Shown here: positions 6,231 to 13,835 of the stretch, one piece after another
How the letters are laid out: every line of letters begins with the position of its first letter
How positions within the stretch are numbered: position 1 is the first letter of the stretch
Origin: Methanomethylovorans sp. PtaU1.Bin093
GTDB lineage: Archaea > Halobacteriota > Methanosarcinia > Methanosarcinales > Methanosarcinaceae
Assembly (NCBI RefSeq): GCF_002067275.1
Contig: NZ_MVQX01000088.1
Coordinates: 1 to 49,240 of the forward strand
Direction: 5' to 3'
DNA length: 49,240 nucleotides
The notes under the pieces: model-generated
Told to the model about the DNA's origin: nothing
Database searches by the model: none
The model's input: only the letters and a program-made list of their open reading frames with translations
Translations under genes and position numbers: made by a program

Positions 6231-9065
6231 TTAACCCAGGTTTATTTTTCCATTGACGGCTTCATACTTTTTCACGGCGTTCGGAGTATTGAGCAGTATC
6301 TTCCTGATCCTGTTGTACACGCTCGGGGTGCGGTCCGGATCGAGCCGGTCCAGGAAGCCAACCATCATCTCCACCAGGGGCATGTGATATTCGTCTTCCA
6401 TTCTGTCAATGTTGGCAAGGACGTTGAGTATGTTCACCGTACTGTACTCATTGACCTCTGCCAGCTTCAGAACTATGTCTGTGAGCAGCTTCCGTCCTTT
6501 TTCGGTCTGCAGGGATCTCTTGCGGTTCGCTGCAAAACTTCCGTAAAGAGCCCTCTGGTCATTCGCCTGTTCTATCCTGAAAGCCCCGGAGCTCTCGACC
6601 TGTCTTACCAGATCGAACACATCATCGCGGCTGATGCTTCCTATCACCCTCAGGAAAGCCTCCCAGCTTACCGGATGTTCTTCCGCCTGCTTCTGGAAAG
6701 CCTTCATAAGCTGCATCCTGTCAGGTGCAGAACTATCAAGGTAATAACTGAAAGCGCTCAACTTATCCGTGGCGTTCTGGGCTGTCTTGAACTGCTCCCT
6801 AACCATGTCGTGCACCCTGGGCGTGTCAAGGGTCGCAAGGACAGCAAGGCATCTGTTCTTTACCTGGCGGTCTTTGATGGCATGGACCTGCCCGCTCACG
6901 TAATCATTGTTGTTGTATTCTTTCCTGTCATTGTAGAGCCGATAGATAGATATAAGTGAGTCTTCATGCCTGTTTGCCACCGCTTTGAGGAGCTTTTGCT
7001 TTATTTCATATAGCAGCTGATACCTGTGTGCAAGCTTCTCATCCTCCACGGATTCAAAGATCGTCAGGAACTGAGCCCCGGCCTCGCCCATCAGGTCATG
7101 GTCCCGGATAAGCTCATGGTAGAGGTCTGTGAACTCTTTGGAGGGGACACTATCGGTATCCCCGATCATTTTCATTTTTTCCATATCTACGATCTTGTAG
7201 AATGCAATGAACCTGTTTATCAGGTCCCTGTCCTTTCTGACCTGCAGGACCAGTTCATCAATACCCGCATCATGAACCACTTTTCCAAAAAAGGAATAGC
7301 CCCGGTTCAGGGACAGAAAAGCAGGTTTTTCCACATCGGTGAAAACTATCTTCTTCTCCCTGCCCTTCACCAGCTCCATAACTTCGGAAAGCTCATTTCC
7401 TTCCTTGTCAGCAAGGGCTGCACGGAATGGGAACTCCCAGAACTTTGCGCCCTCCGGGACTTCCTGTTCCAGGGATAATGTGCACGTCCTGTCTTTTTCA
7501 TCATAGGCAGACCTCACATGGACCACCGGGAACTGAGTCTGTTTTAACCATGTCCTTGTCATTTCTTTTAGATCCTTCCCGGAAACCTCTTCCATCACTT
7601 CTATCCATTGCCAGCTCGAGGCATTTGAGTGTTTATATCGCGAAAAATAGACGTTCAGAGCCCGTGCAAATGTTTCTTTCCCGATCAGGGTCTCTATCAT
7701 GCTTACAAATTCCGGGGCTTTCACATAGGTCACTGAAGTGATCAGATCGTCAGGATCATTGAACCCGTCAGGAATAATGGGCATGGAAGCTGCTCCCCTG
7801 TCAAGGGCAAAGGTTCCTGAACCGGGAGCCAGCAGCTCCAGGACTTCCTCAAGACGACTGTACCCTTCTCCGAAATGATATGCATGATACATCCTCTCTA
7901 TGTGCACAGTGACAGCCTCGTTAAGCCACAGCTCAAAAGGACTTTTCCCTGTTACCTCGGAGCCGTTCAGGTTGTGATAGAACTCATGTACCTTTACCCT
8001 TATCATATACTCAAAAGCACCGTCGGTCATCTGGGGGAAGGGCATTATACGGTTGGTGGTGATGGTCGTATTCCCTACGTTTTCCATACCGCCAAAATTG
8101 GAATTCTGCATACCTATTTCCCTGTACACGGTACCAGTGTACCTGTATCCGGTCTGAATAGATCCTGCTGCCTTCTTCAGGTCCGCTCGTATCTTTTTGA
8201 GCTGTTCGTGAGCCACATCCGGCTCACCCTTAAGACGGTCCCTTTCCTTTACCATAGCCATGATCTTCCGGCGCTCTTGAGACCGACCGTATATCTCGGG
8301 GCTGCCTGTGAAAAGATGGACCCACATAATGGAATCGTAGAGAACATCAAGAGCTCTTTTGGCTATCAGCGGATCAGAGCCCGGAGGCACCAGCAGTTCC
8401 AGATCGAAGGTATGTCCATCCGGATATTCGAATTCCCTTTTAAAAGTGTCATAGGTGCCCACGCCCAGGAAAAAAAGATATGGAGCCATGGGGGTGATCG
8501 AGTTGTCATAAACGATCCGATCCCTTCCGTTCCCGACCGGCTGCCTTGTTTCTTTAGTGTCGCCGTTGGTTATGAGGTTGGTATATCTCTCATCGGCAAT
8601 GATGGTAGTAGTGTAAGTGCATTTGGCCGTCATATCATCGATGCACGGCACGATCCTCTGGAATCCCCATTGCTGGCATTGGGTTATCTGCTGCGGGGGC
8701 GCACCTGCAGGAGTTTCGTCATAATAGAGCCCTTCCAGTATGTTCCTCGTAGGTCTGCAGATGGTCCGGGTAGTGATCAGGATCTCAGTGTCCTGAGGTA
8801 CTGTCTGCGCGAACCTGATCAGCAGGATACTATCCTTTTTCCTGTACTCATGATCAATATCATGATTCCGGCAGCTTACCGATAGGACCTCAAGGTTCTT
8901 GCAATTCAGCTCGATTTCATCGATGGGTTTGTCCAGGGTCCGCAATTTGAGATCAGATGTCACCTTTGTATGATCATCGAACATATCGAAAAGAAGGTCC
9001 ATGTGTACAACTTTTACACTTAGCTCCCCAAAATCTTCCGGATAGTATCTGTATATTTTCTGCAT
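6231..9065 (-). CDS. M1-family zinc aminopeptidase (PepN/ERAP-like)
   Basis: 944 residues, cytosolic (no signal). Zinc site HEFYH at 360-364 with the third ligand E383 in WLNEAVT, and the exopeptidase motif GGMEN at 325-329 (G-x-MEN of the family). An N-terminal beta domain covers about 1-200, the thermolysin-like catalytic domain about 200-480, a beta sandwich about 500-600, and the rest is an all-helical ARM-like C-terminal domain. M1 enzymes remove N-terminal residues from peptides. Odd points: an Arg/Lys/Glu-rich helical insertion at about 262-305, just before GGMEN, where most family members have a short link, and GGMEN instead of the commoner GAMEN. It is a single gene with its own terminator. 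Confidence 0.92.
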   Translation of the reverse strand: MQKIYRYYPEDFGELSVKVVHMDLLFDMFDDHTKVTSDLKLRTLDKPIDEIELNCKNLEVLSVSCRNHDIDHEYRKKDSILLIRFAQTVPQDTEILITTRTICRPTRNILEGLYYDETPAGAPPQQITQCQQWGFQRIVPCIDDMTAKCTYTTTIIADERYTNLITNGDTKETRQPVGNGRDRIVYDNSITPMAPYLFFLGVGTYDTFKREFEYPDGHTFDLELLVPPGSDPLIAKRALDVLYDSIMWVHLFTGSPEIYGRSQERRKIMAMVKERDRLKGEPDVAHEQLKKIRADLKKAAGSIQTGYRYTGTVYREIGMQNSNFGGMENVGNTTITTNRIMPFPQMTDGAFEYMIRVKVHEFYHNLNGSEVTGKSPFELWLNEAVTVHIERMYHAYHFGEGYSRLEEVLELLAPGSGTFALDRGAASMPIIPDGFNDPDDLITSVTYVKAPEFVSMIETLIGKETFARALNVYFSRYKHSNASSWQWIEVMEEVSGKDLKEMTRTWLKQTQFPVVHVRSAYDEKDRTCTLSLEQEVPEGAKFWEFPFRAALADKEGNELSEVMELVKGREKKIVFTDVEKPAFLSLNRGYSFFGKVVHDAGIDELVLQVRKDRDLINRFIAFYKIVDMEKMKMIGDTDSVPSKEFTDLYHELIRDHDLMGEAGAQFLTIFESVEDEKLAHRYQLLYEIKQKLLKAVANRHEDSLISIYRLYNDRKEYNNNDYVSGQVHAIKDRQVKNRCLAVLATLDTPRVHDMVREQFKTAQNATDKLSAFSYYLDSSAPDRMQLMKAFQKQAEEHPVSWEAFLRVIGSISRDDVFDLVRQVESSGAFRIEQANDQRALYGSFAANRKRSLQTEKGRKLLTDIVLKLAEVNEYSTVNILNVLANIDRMEDEYHMPLVEMMVGFLDRLDPDRTPSVYNRIRKILLNTPNAVKKYEAVNGKINLG

Positions 9066-9132
9066 CCTATAGCCTCTGATAATAAAATAATCGTATGATC
9101 GTGTTTCATATATTCATTTTTAAAAGTTATAA

Positions 9133-9312
9133 AATATCCTCAAGCTCTATGCAAAAAGCCCTTCTCTTGCCAGATTCTCACTGTTCTCTATCTGCGTGGC
9201 AGCTATTCCCACTTTGATATACATTGTTTATTTGGTATCCGTGAACCGGGAGAATAAGAGGTTTGAATATGAAACACTGCAGAGGATATTACAAAGCATA
9301 AATGATAGGTGA
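9133..9312 (+). other. Short membrane-protein-like reading frame without ATG (possible remnant)
   Basis: A 59-codon open frame ending in TGA at 9310-9312. It reads as a hydrophobic segment (VAAIPTLIYIVYLVSV) followed by a charged helix, a credible small membrane protein. There is no ATG; the first usable start is GTG at 9196 without a ribosome site. It ends inside a 9-bp hairpin. It may be a decayed small gene or chance. Confidence 0.25.
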
Positions 9313-9340
9313 CCACAAAACTTCTGAGAACTTGTGGTCA
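9310..9340. terminator. Perfect hairpin between convergent reading frames
   Basis: TGACCACAA (9310-9318) pairs perfectly with TTGTGGTCA (9332-9340) around a 13-base loop. It sits between the short plus-strand frame and the region downstream of the flavin-binding gene. No strong T-run follows on either side, so termination is plausible rather than certain. Confidence 0.45.
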
Positions 9341-9341
9341 C

Positions 9342-9484
9342 TCAGTACTCGGCCATGCTATTGGCCCAGACATTCCCTGTACCGGCCGAACAGAAATTGA
9401 TGCGTGCTTTCCAGTTAGTTTTCATCTGACCAATGCCTGCAGCAGGATAAAATCCAACAGGAACTAGTTGATCACTGAACCGGT
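9342..9484 (-). pseudogene. Orphan C-terminal-like reading frame (possible gene fragment)
   Basis: Directly after the stop of the flavin-binding gene, and shifted in frame, the minus strand reads for about 46 codons without stops with protein-like composition (RFSDQLVPVGFYPAAGIG, then WKARINFCSAGTGNVW) and ends in TGA at the edge of the hairpin. It has no start of its own and I do not recognise it. It may be the tail of a deleted gene. Confidence 0.25.
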
Positions 9485-9889
9485 TCAAAGGATCTTTGCA
9501 CCTGCATGCGGGCCAGGCAGGGAGTCGTAGACCTCTTCCACGTGCACCACAACGGCTGCCTTCTTGGGCATGTTGGGCTTGGCTGAGTCCACCCAATGTT
9601 TCATCTCGTCATAGATCTTACCATCAGTGATCATTTTCACACTGCCCTTTATCTGGAAACATTTCCTGGTATAGCTGTCATATACCACAAAGGCAATCTT
9701 TGGGTTGTGTTTGAGGTTGTCCTCTGTCTTGAGGAAGAAATTATCCGATATCATAATGGTTTCCGGGTCCATCACTTTTAGGAAGCCCACCAGTGCAACG
9801 TTCGGGATCCCATTTGCGCTTGAGGTGGCTACTGGCACCGGGTTCTGCTTTGCTATAGTGTCCATGATCTCTTGGGTCATCTTTACCAT
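9485..9889 (-). CDS. Pyridoxamine 5'-phosphate oxidase-like flavin-binding protein
   Basis: 134 residues. The start MVKM is preceded by AGGAGTGAT at suitable distance. The fold is the split beta-barrel of the PNPOx-like family: NPVPVATSSANGIPNVALVG at the N terminus, ETIMISDNFFLKTEDNLKHNPKIAFVVYD in the middle and an FQIKGSVKMITDG strand. Such small proteins bind FMN or F420 and act as reductases or redox proteins of varied substrate. Many methanogens carry several. No pyridoxine-pathway neighbours are present, so a true PdxH role is unlikely. Confidence 0.85.
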   Translation of the reverse strand: MVKMTQEIMDTIAKQNPVPVATSSANGIPNVALVGFLKVMDPETIMISDNFFLKTEDNLKHNPKIAFVVYDSYTRKCFQIKGSVKMITDGKIYDEMKHWVDSAKPNMPKKAAVVVHVEEVYDSLPGPHAGAKIL

Positions 9890-10049
9890 TGTCTATCACT
9901 CCTGTGTGATCCTCAATATCACGTTTTTCTTTGGAACAATTTAGATTTGCATACATATCTTAATTGTGGTAGCAGTTAGCAGAAGTCTTTATACGGGGTA
10001 TGTTTCTAATCCCTATATCTATTCCTTATTCTTATTGGAGGGTCATTAA

Positions 10050-10745
10050 ATGCGTTTGACCAAGTTGTCTGAGGCCGAAGGGCAGATAAGGATGGAATTT
10101 GCAGGATGCAACATGAAATGTCCCTACTGTGTACACATTCATCAGCCCTTCACTGAAATTCCACTGGAAAAAGCCCTGGAGTTCGCGAGGTCTTCCGCTA
10201 TGAAGACCGTTTATCTGGGAGGCGCGGAGCCGACCTTGCAGAAGGAACTGCTGCCCCTGCTTGAGGGATTGCATGCAGCCGGAAAGCAGGTGCTGCTCAA
10301 GTCCAATGGTATGAAACCGGATGTTATTGAGCAGGCTCTGCCTTTCATACATGGTCTTGTGCTGGAGATCAAAGCGCCCCTTGACGATGTGGATGGGATA
10401 ATGGAGCTTACAGGCATGTCCAGGGAGCGCACTGTGCAATACATAGACCTGCTTGAGAAATCCCTTGATATTGCAAAGCAGAAGTGGCTGCGTGTCTGGG
10501 TGAGGGTGATCCCGGAGTTCGTGAATAAAGAGACCATTCACAGGATCCTGCCGGACGTGGAGGGTGCGGATGAGATGATGCTGTACCAGTTCATGAGCAA
10601 GACGGATTTTGACAGGCCGTTTTTTGGGCACGAGGAGCCTACGCCTTCCTGGGAAGAACTGGAGGAGCTTGGAAAAATAGCCCTTGAAAAGATCCCGAAG
10701 GTGATACTGCTGGGTGAGAAAGGCAGAAGGGTGCTTGAAAAATAG
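10050..10745 (+). CDS. Radical SAM protein, pyruvate-formate-lyase-activase-like
   Basis: 231 residues starting at ATG 10050 after GGAGGGTC. The radical SAM cluster motif is C20-x3-C24-x2-C27 (CNMKCPYC); the GGAEPTLQ motif that helps bind S-adenosylmethionine follows at about 57-64. The rest is the partial TIM barrel, short for the superfamily and with no extra cluster domain. The substrate is unknown. The nearest described relatives are activases of glycyl-radical enzymes, but no glycyl-radical enzyme is in the window. It ends with TAG, and a nested inverted repeat lies 35 bases downstream. Confidence 0.88.
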   Translation: MRLTKLSEAEGQIRMEFAGCNMKCPYCVHIHQPFTEIPLEKALEFARSSAMKTVYLGGAEPTLQKELLPLLEGLHAAGKQVLLKSNGMKPDVIEQALPFIHGLVLEIKAPLDDVDGIMELTGMSRERTVQYIDLLEKSLDIAKQKWLRVWVRVIPEFVNKETIHRILPDVEGADEMMLYQFMSKTDFDRPFFGHEEPTPSWEELEELGKIALEKIPKVILLGEKGRRVLEK

Positions 10746-10780
10746 ACTCTCCCGGAAAAAAGTGAGGTAAAAGAACAACT

Positions 10781-10813
10781 GATATAAAAACCTCTATAAA
10801 GAGCTTTTATATC
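10781..10813. promoter_or_regulatory. Nested inverted repeat in the promoter of the photolyase-like gene
   Basis: GATATAAAA (10781-10789) and TTTTATATC (10805-10813) are perfect inverted copies with a 15-base spacer. The spacer itself contains CTCT-ATAA-AGAG (10792-10803). Each arm resembles a TATA box in opposite orientation. It can be read as a promoter with a built-in operator, or as a stem-loop ending the radical SAM transcript; it precedes a good AAGGTGAG ribosome site at 10820-10827. Confidence 0.5.
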
Positions 10814-10926
10814 TTCTTCAAGGTGAGCATACGTTTCAGAAATACACAAAACTTGCACTTATACCCGGCAATTGCCTGTATCCTTTTCATGAAAGGCTGG
10901 GACCGGACAAACATACTCTTTTTTTC

Positions 10927-12330
10927 ATGGCCGAAGACTTTGGTCTGTGCTCCCGGTACAGGTATCATAAACACAAGCTTGTGTTGATACTGTCCTCCAT
11001 GCGCTCGTACAGGGACAGACTCCTGCAGGAACATGCAGTGAAATATTTTGATATTACTGATGTCAGGTCATACGAAGAGAAACTGCTTGAAATGCTGGAA
11101 GAACACGGGATCAGACATGTTGTTACCTATGAGCTCGATGACGATCTTTTTGCTTCGAGGATCATTCAACTCTGCACCCGGCATGAGATAAGGCTGGAAT
11201 TTGTGGACAGTCCCGGTTTTCTGACAAATGTTCGGGAGTTCGAAGAATACAGGGATGGGAAAACAAAGCTTCTCATGAATAATTTCTACATCTGGCAGCG
11301 CAAACGTCTCCATATCCTTGTGGATGCAGAAATGGTCCCTGTGGGCGGGATATGGAACTTGGATGCGGATAACAGAAAAAAATTACCAAAGGAGATACAG
11401 ATACCTCCAATACGGTTAGTGGACCGGACAGTTCATACACAGGAAGTGGCAGAACTTGTGGAGCAGTTATTCCCCGAGGATCCAGGAGATGTTTCTGATT
11501 TTTACCTGCCGACCACGCGGGAGACTTCTCTGGACTGGCTGGAGGATTTCCTGGTGCGCAGGTTCAGGTCTTTCGGACCCTATGAAGATGCCATTGCCGG
11601 AAATGAACATTTCCTGTTCCACTCGTTGCTATCACCGTTACTCAATCTGGGACTGCTGACCCCTGATGAAGTGGTGCAGCGGGCTATTGCATATTCGAAG
11701 GATAGCGGGGATGTACCACTATCCAGCCTTGAAGGATTCGTGCGACAGATAATTGGCTGGAGGGAATTCATGCGGGGCATGTACCATACCTCGGACCTGA
11801 GAGGCAATTTCTTTGAGAACAAGGGGCTGCTGGACGAGCGATGGTATAACGGGACCTTGGGGATCGGACCTGTGGACATCACCATCTGGAAAGTAATGCA
11901 GAAGGGTTATTGCCATCATATCGAGCGGCTGATGGTCCTGGGGAATTTCATGCTTCTGTGCGGTATTCATCCAGATGAGGTGTACAGGTGGTTCATGGAG
12001 CTGTTCGTGGATGCTGCGGACTGGGTGATGGTTCCTAACGTCTACGGTATGAGCCAGTTCGCTGACGGGGGGAGCCTGGCTACGAAGCCCTATGTCTCCG
12101 GTTCGGCCTACATCCTGAAAATGAGCGATCACAGGAAAGGTGGGTGGTGTGAGATATGGGATGGTCTGTACTGGAGGTTCATTGACCGGCACAGGGATGT
12201 GCTTAGCAGGAACTTCAGGATGGGGATGATGGTGGCTGCCTATGACAGGATGTCGCAGCAAAGGAAAGATGAGCTGCTGCAGGCTGCGGAAAGCTTTCTT
12301 AGCACCATCCCTCAAAAGCAACGGGTATAG
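10927..12330 (+). CDS. Cryptochrome/photolyase-family protein (PhrB-like, cluster-less type)
   Basis: 467 residues from the first ATG, but coding almost surely begins upstream. In the same frame, codons from about 10831 read KLALIPGNCLYPF and then GPDKHTLFFMAED, matching the N-terminal Rossmann strand of photolyase-related proteins. AAGGTGAG sits at 10820-10827, yet the codon at 10831 is ACG and no ATG/GTG/TTG occurs in frame back to the TGA at 10780. The C-terminal FAD domain has GWREFMRGMY, HHIERLMVLGNF, PNVYGMSQFADGG and WDGLYWRFI. The [4Fe-4S] cysteines of PhrB-type enzymes are mostly missing (MSDHRKGGWCEIW has one Cys where the cluster motif would be). Predicted flavin photolyase or photoreceptor; substrate unknown. 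Confidence 0.85.
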   Translation: MAEDFGLCSRYRYHKHKLVLILSSMRSYRDRLLQEHAVKYFDITDVRSYEEKLLEMLEEHGIRHVVTYELDDDLFASRIIQLCTRHEIRLEFVDSPGFLTNVREFEEYRDGKTKLLMNNFYIWQRKRLHILVDAEMVPVGGIWNLDADNRKKLPKEIQIPPIRLVDRTVHTQEVAELVEQLFPEDPGDVSDFYLPTTRETSLDWLEDFLVRRFRSFGPYEDAIAGNEHFLFHSLLSPLLNLGLLTPDEVVQRAIAYSKDSGDVPLSSLEGFVRQIIGWREFMRGMYHTSDLRGNFFENKGLLDERWYNGTLGIGPVDITIWKVMQKGYCHHIERLMVLGNFMLLCGIHPDEVYRWFMELFVDAADWVMVPNVYGMSQFADGGSLATKPYVSGSAYILKMSDHRKGGWCEIWDGLYWRFIDRHRDVLSRNFRMGMMVAAYDRMSQQRKDELLQAAESFLSTIPQKQRV

Positions 12331-12392
12331 GGTCAATGCTGAAAATACCGGAACGTTTATGCTTTTTACCGGCAATTAAGAAGATGATAGCA

Positions 12393-12704
12393 ATGCAGGA
12401 ATACACTTTGAAACGTGGATATAAGCTTGATCTTGAAAGGATCCATGAATGCCTGGCCGAGAGCTTTCCCGCCGAGATAAAGAAGAACGGTGATAAGCTT
12501 GTGATGTCCTATGGCATCTTCAAGACGCTTACAGTATGGATACAGAACAAGAAAATGGCAGTGGATACTGAATCCGATACTACGGTCAAAGATGATGAAA
12601 CGATTCTGGAAACGAACAAGAGATACAGGGATTTCCTTTACAAGGCTACCGGATACACTGCCAAAGAGCGCCTGAAGAAGGCTAAAGAGGAAGTATCAAA
12701 GTAA
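12393..12704 (+). CDS. DUF5611-like protein
   Basis: 103 residues from the ATG at 12393 (MQEYTLKRGYKLD). An in-frame ATG at 12336 would add a cysteine- and proline-containing leader that does not look conserved, so the internal start is preferred. The protein has the pattern of a small methanogen family: DLERIHECLAESF, VWIQNKKMAVDTES, and the C-terminal ETNKRYRDFLYKATGYTAKE. Function is unknown. Cytosolic, mixed alpha/beta, lysine-rich. It follows the photolyase-like gene by about 60 bases and may share its transcript. Confidence 0.75.
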   Translation: MQEYTLKRGYKLDLERIHECLAESFPAEIKKNGDKLVMSYGIFKTLTVWIQNKKMAVDTESDTTVKDDETILETNKRYRDFLYKATGYTAKERLKKAKEEVSK

Positions 12705-12735
12705 ATTTGGTGGAAATACCAACAATATCATTCCT

Positions 12736-13248
12736 ATGGACAGCGAATTCCTCGAAAAACTGAAGGGTTTCCGCATCCCTACCTGCCTGCGGGTGTGTGC
12801 CGGTACTGACGGGTCTGTGACGTTCCTGCTGGAGATAATGACCGGCCATCCAACGGCAGTGGTGACGGAATACCAGCACATAATTCCTGCGGACGAGTGG
12901 ATGGCACGGATGTTCCAGGTGGAAGTGGGTGCAGATATTAACGATCGTGTGGTCACTCTTACTGCCGGGGATATACCTTACGTGTACGCCCGTTCCCTCT
13001 CGGCTATTGAGAATATGCCGTCGGGTGTGAAATGCGATATGATGAAGGCTGATATCCCTATTGGACGAATACTGCGTGACCATAACATCGAGACCCGCCG
13101 GGACTTCGAGGATATAGAGCTCCACGACCAGGAATCTCTTTTCGGTGCAGGGTCCGTGCTCTCCCGCTCTTACAAAATAGTACACCATAATGGTGTGCTC
13201 ATGTGGATCAACGAACGGTTCCCCATCGATGACCGCTGGCTTTTATAA
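12736..13248 (+). CDS. Chorismate pyruvate-lyase-like protein (DUF98 type)
   Basis: 170 residues; GGTGG about 20 bases upstream is the only ribosome-site candidate. The sequence matches the DUF98/Rv2949c-type chorismate lyase pattern: an N-terminal DGSVTFLLEIMTG region, VVTLTAGDIPYVYARSLS in the middle with the conserved Arg, then IPIGRILRDHNIETRRDFEDIEL and a C-terminal LSRSYKIVHHNGVLMWINERFP strand with the catalytic-type Glu. These enzymes turn chorismate into 4-hydroxybenzoate and pyruvate. In methanogens 4-hydroxybenzoate is a precursor of methanopterin, so that pathway role is inferred. It lies 31 bases after the DUF5611-like gene. Confidence 0.75.
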   Translation: MDSEFLEKLKGFRIPTCLRVCAGTDGSVTFLLEIMTGHPTAVVTEYQHIIPADEWMARMFQVEVGADINDRVVTLTAGDIPYVYARSLSAIENMPSGVKCDMMKADIPIGRILRDHNIETRRDFEDIELHDQESLFGAGSVLSRSYKIVHHNGVLMWINERFPIDDRWLL

Positions 13249-13351
13249 CCGCTCTGCGCCGATGCTGTCAGCCAGCCGGAAAAAGCCGCATTCAACCGAA
13301 ACCTTATTAACAGATTCTGCATATTACAGGGATGCCCCACTGATTCTGTGT

Positions 13352-13423
13352 GCCTCGGTGGCTTAGGGGTATAGCGCGTCCTTGGTAAGGACGAGGCCGC
13401 GGGTTCAAATCCCGTCCGAGGCT
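13352..13423 (+). tRNA. tRNA-Thr (anticodon GGU)
   Basis: A full cloverleaf: acceptor GCCTCGG/CCGAGGC, D arm in GCTTAGGGGTATAGC, anticodon stem CGTCC/GGACG with loop TTGGTAA (GGT at 34-36), T arm GCGGG-TTCAAAT-CCCGT. The discriminator is T at 13423, as in archaeal tRNA-Thr, and CCA is not encoded. Confidence 0.96.
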
Positions 13424-13800
13424 TTGTATTTTCAGTTCGATTCCCAAATGCAGATCTCTATGTGGTATTTGGACTGACATCTGATCTCAGATGATGTTCG
13501 GCTGGATTTTTGTGCATTGGTTATTTCTGCCTCAAATGCTCGAACCTCAACTTCTAATGACGCCGAACGATACGCTCGGCAGAGCTCATCTTTACCAGAA
13601 TATAAAGGATCACTGCTTTAGCGTATCGATAAACGCTTCTGAAACAAATGTATATCGTAGCCATCTGAAAAAAATATAGCCGAATAGTCATTTTTTCGAT
13701 ATAAAAATCATACTATTTTATATAACACCGCATCATTCTCTTATATAATGATCCTTATATTGAAAAATAATGGTGCAACTATATTTATAATACTCACTTT
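13424..13800. other. Intergenic stretch with two competing helices
   Basis: No gene seen. One hairpin, GCCGA (13562-13566) with TCGGC (13576-13580), overlaps a longer pairing of CGATACGCT (13568-13576) with AGCGTATCG (13620-13628). The two cannot form together. The rest is AT-rich and leads into the promoter of the secreted CARDB-like protein. Confidence 0.4.
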
Positions 13801-13810
13801 ATTTATATAA
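13800..13810 (+). promoter_or_regulatory. TATA box of the ABC-exporter operon
   Basis: TATTTATATAA sits about 27 bases before a likely transcription start near 13828, only a few bases ahead of the ATG at 13836, so the first gene is expected to have a very short or no leader. Confidence 0.55.
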
Positions 13811-13835
13811 GATATTTGGGCTGGTCGGATAAAGA

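Noticed and set aside
6183..6959. A 258-codon plus-strand frame
   Set aside because: It lies opposite the M1 aminopeptidase gene; its sequence is the frame shadow of that gene and has no ribosome site or motif.
7875..8885. A 336-codon plus-strand frame
   Set aside because: Antisense shadow of the aminopeptidase, whose own catalytic motifs are intact.
10032..10778. A 248-codon minus-strand frame
   Set aside because: Antisense to the radical SAM gene, which has a clear CNMKCPYC motif and ribosome site.
10743..12330. TAG codons as pyrrolysine positions (radical SAM, photolyase-like and geranylgeranyl reductase genes end in TAG)
   Set aside because: Each protein already has family length at the TAG, and reading through adds only unrelated residues.
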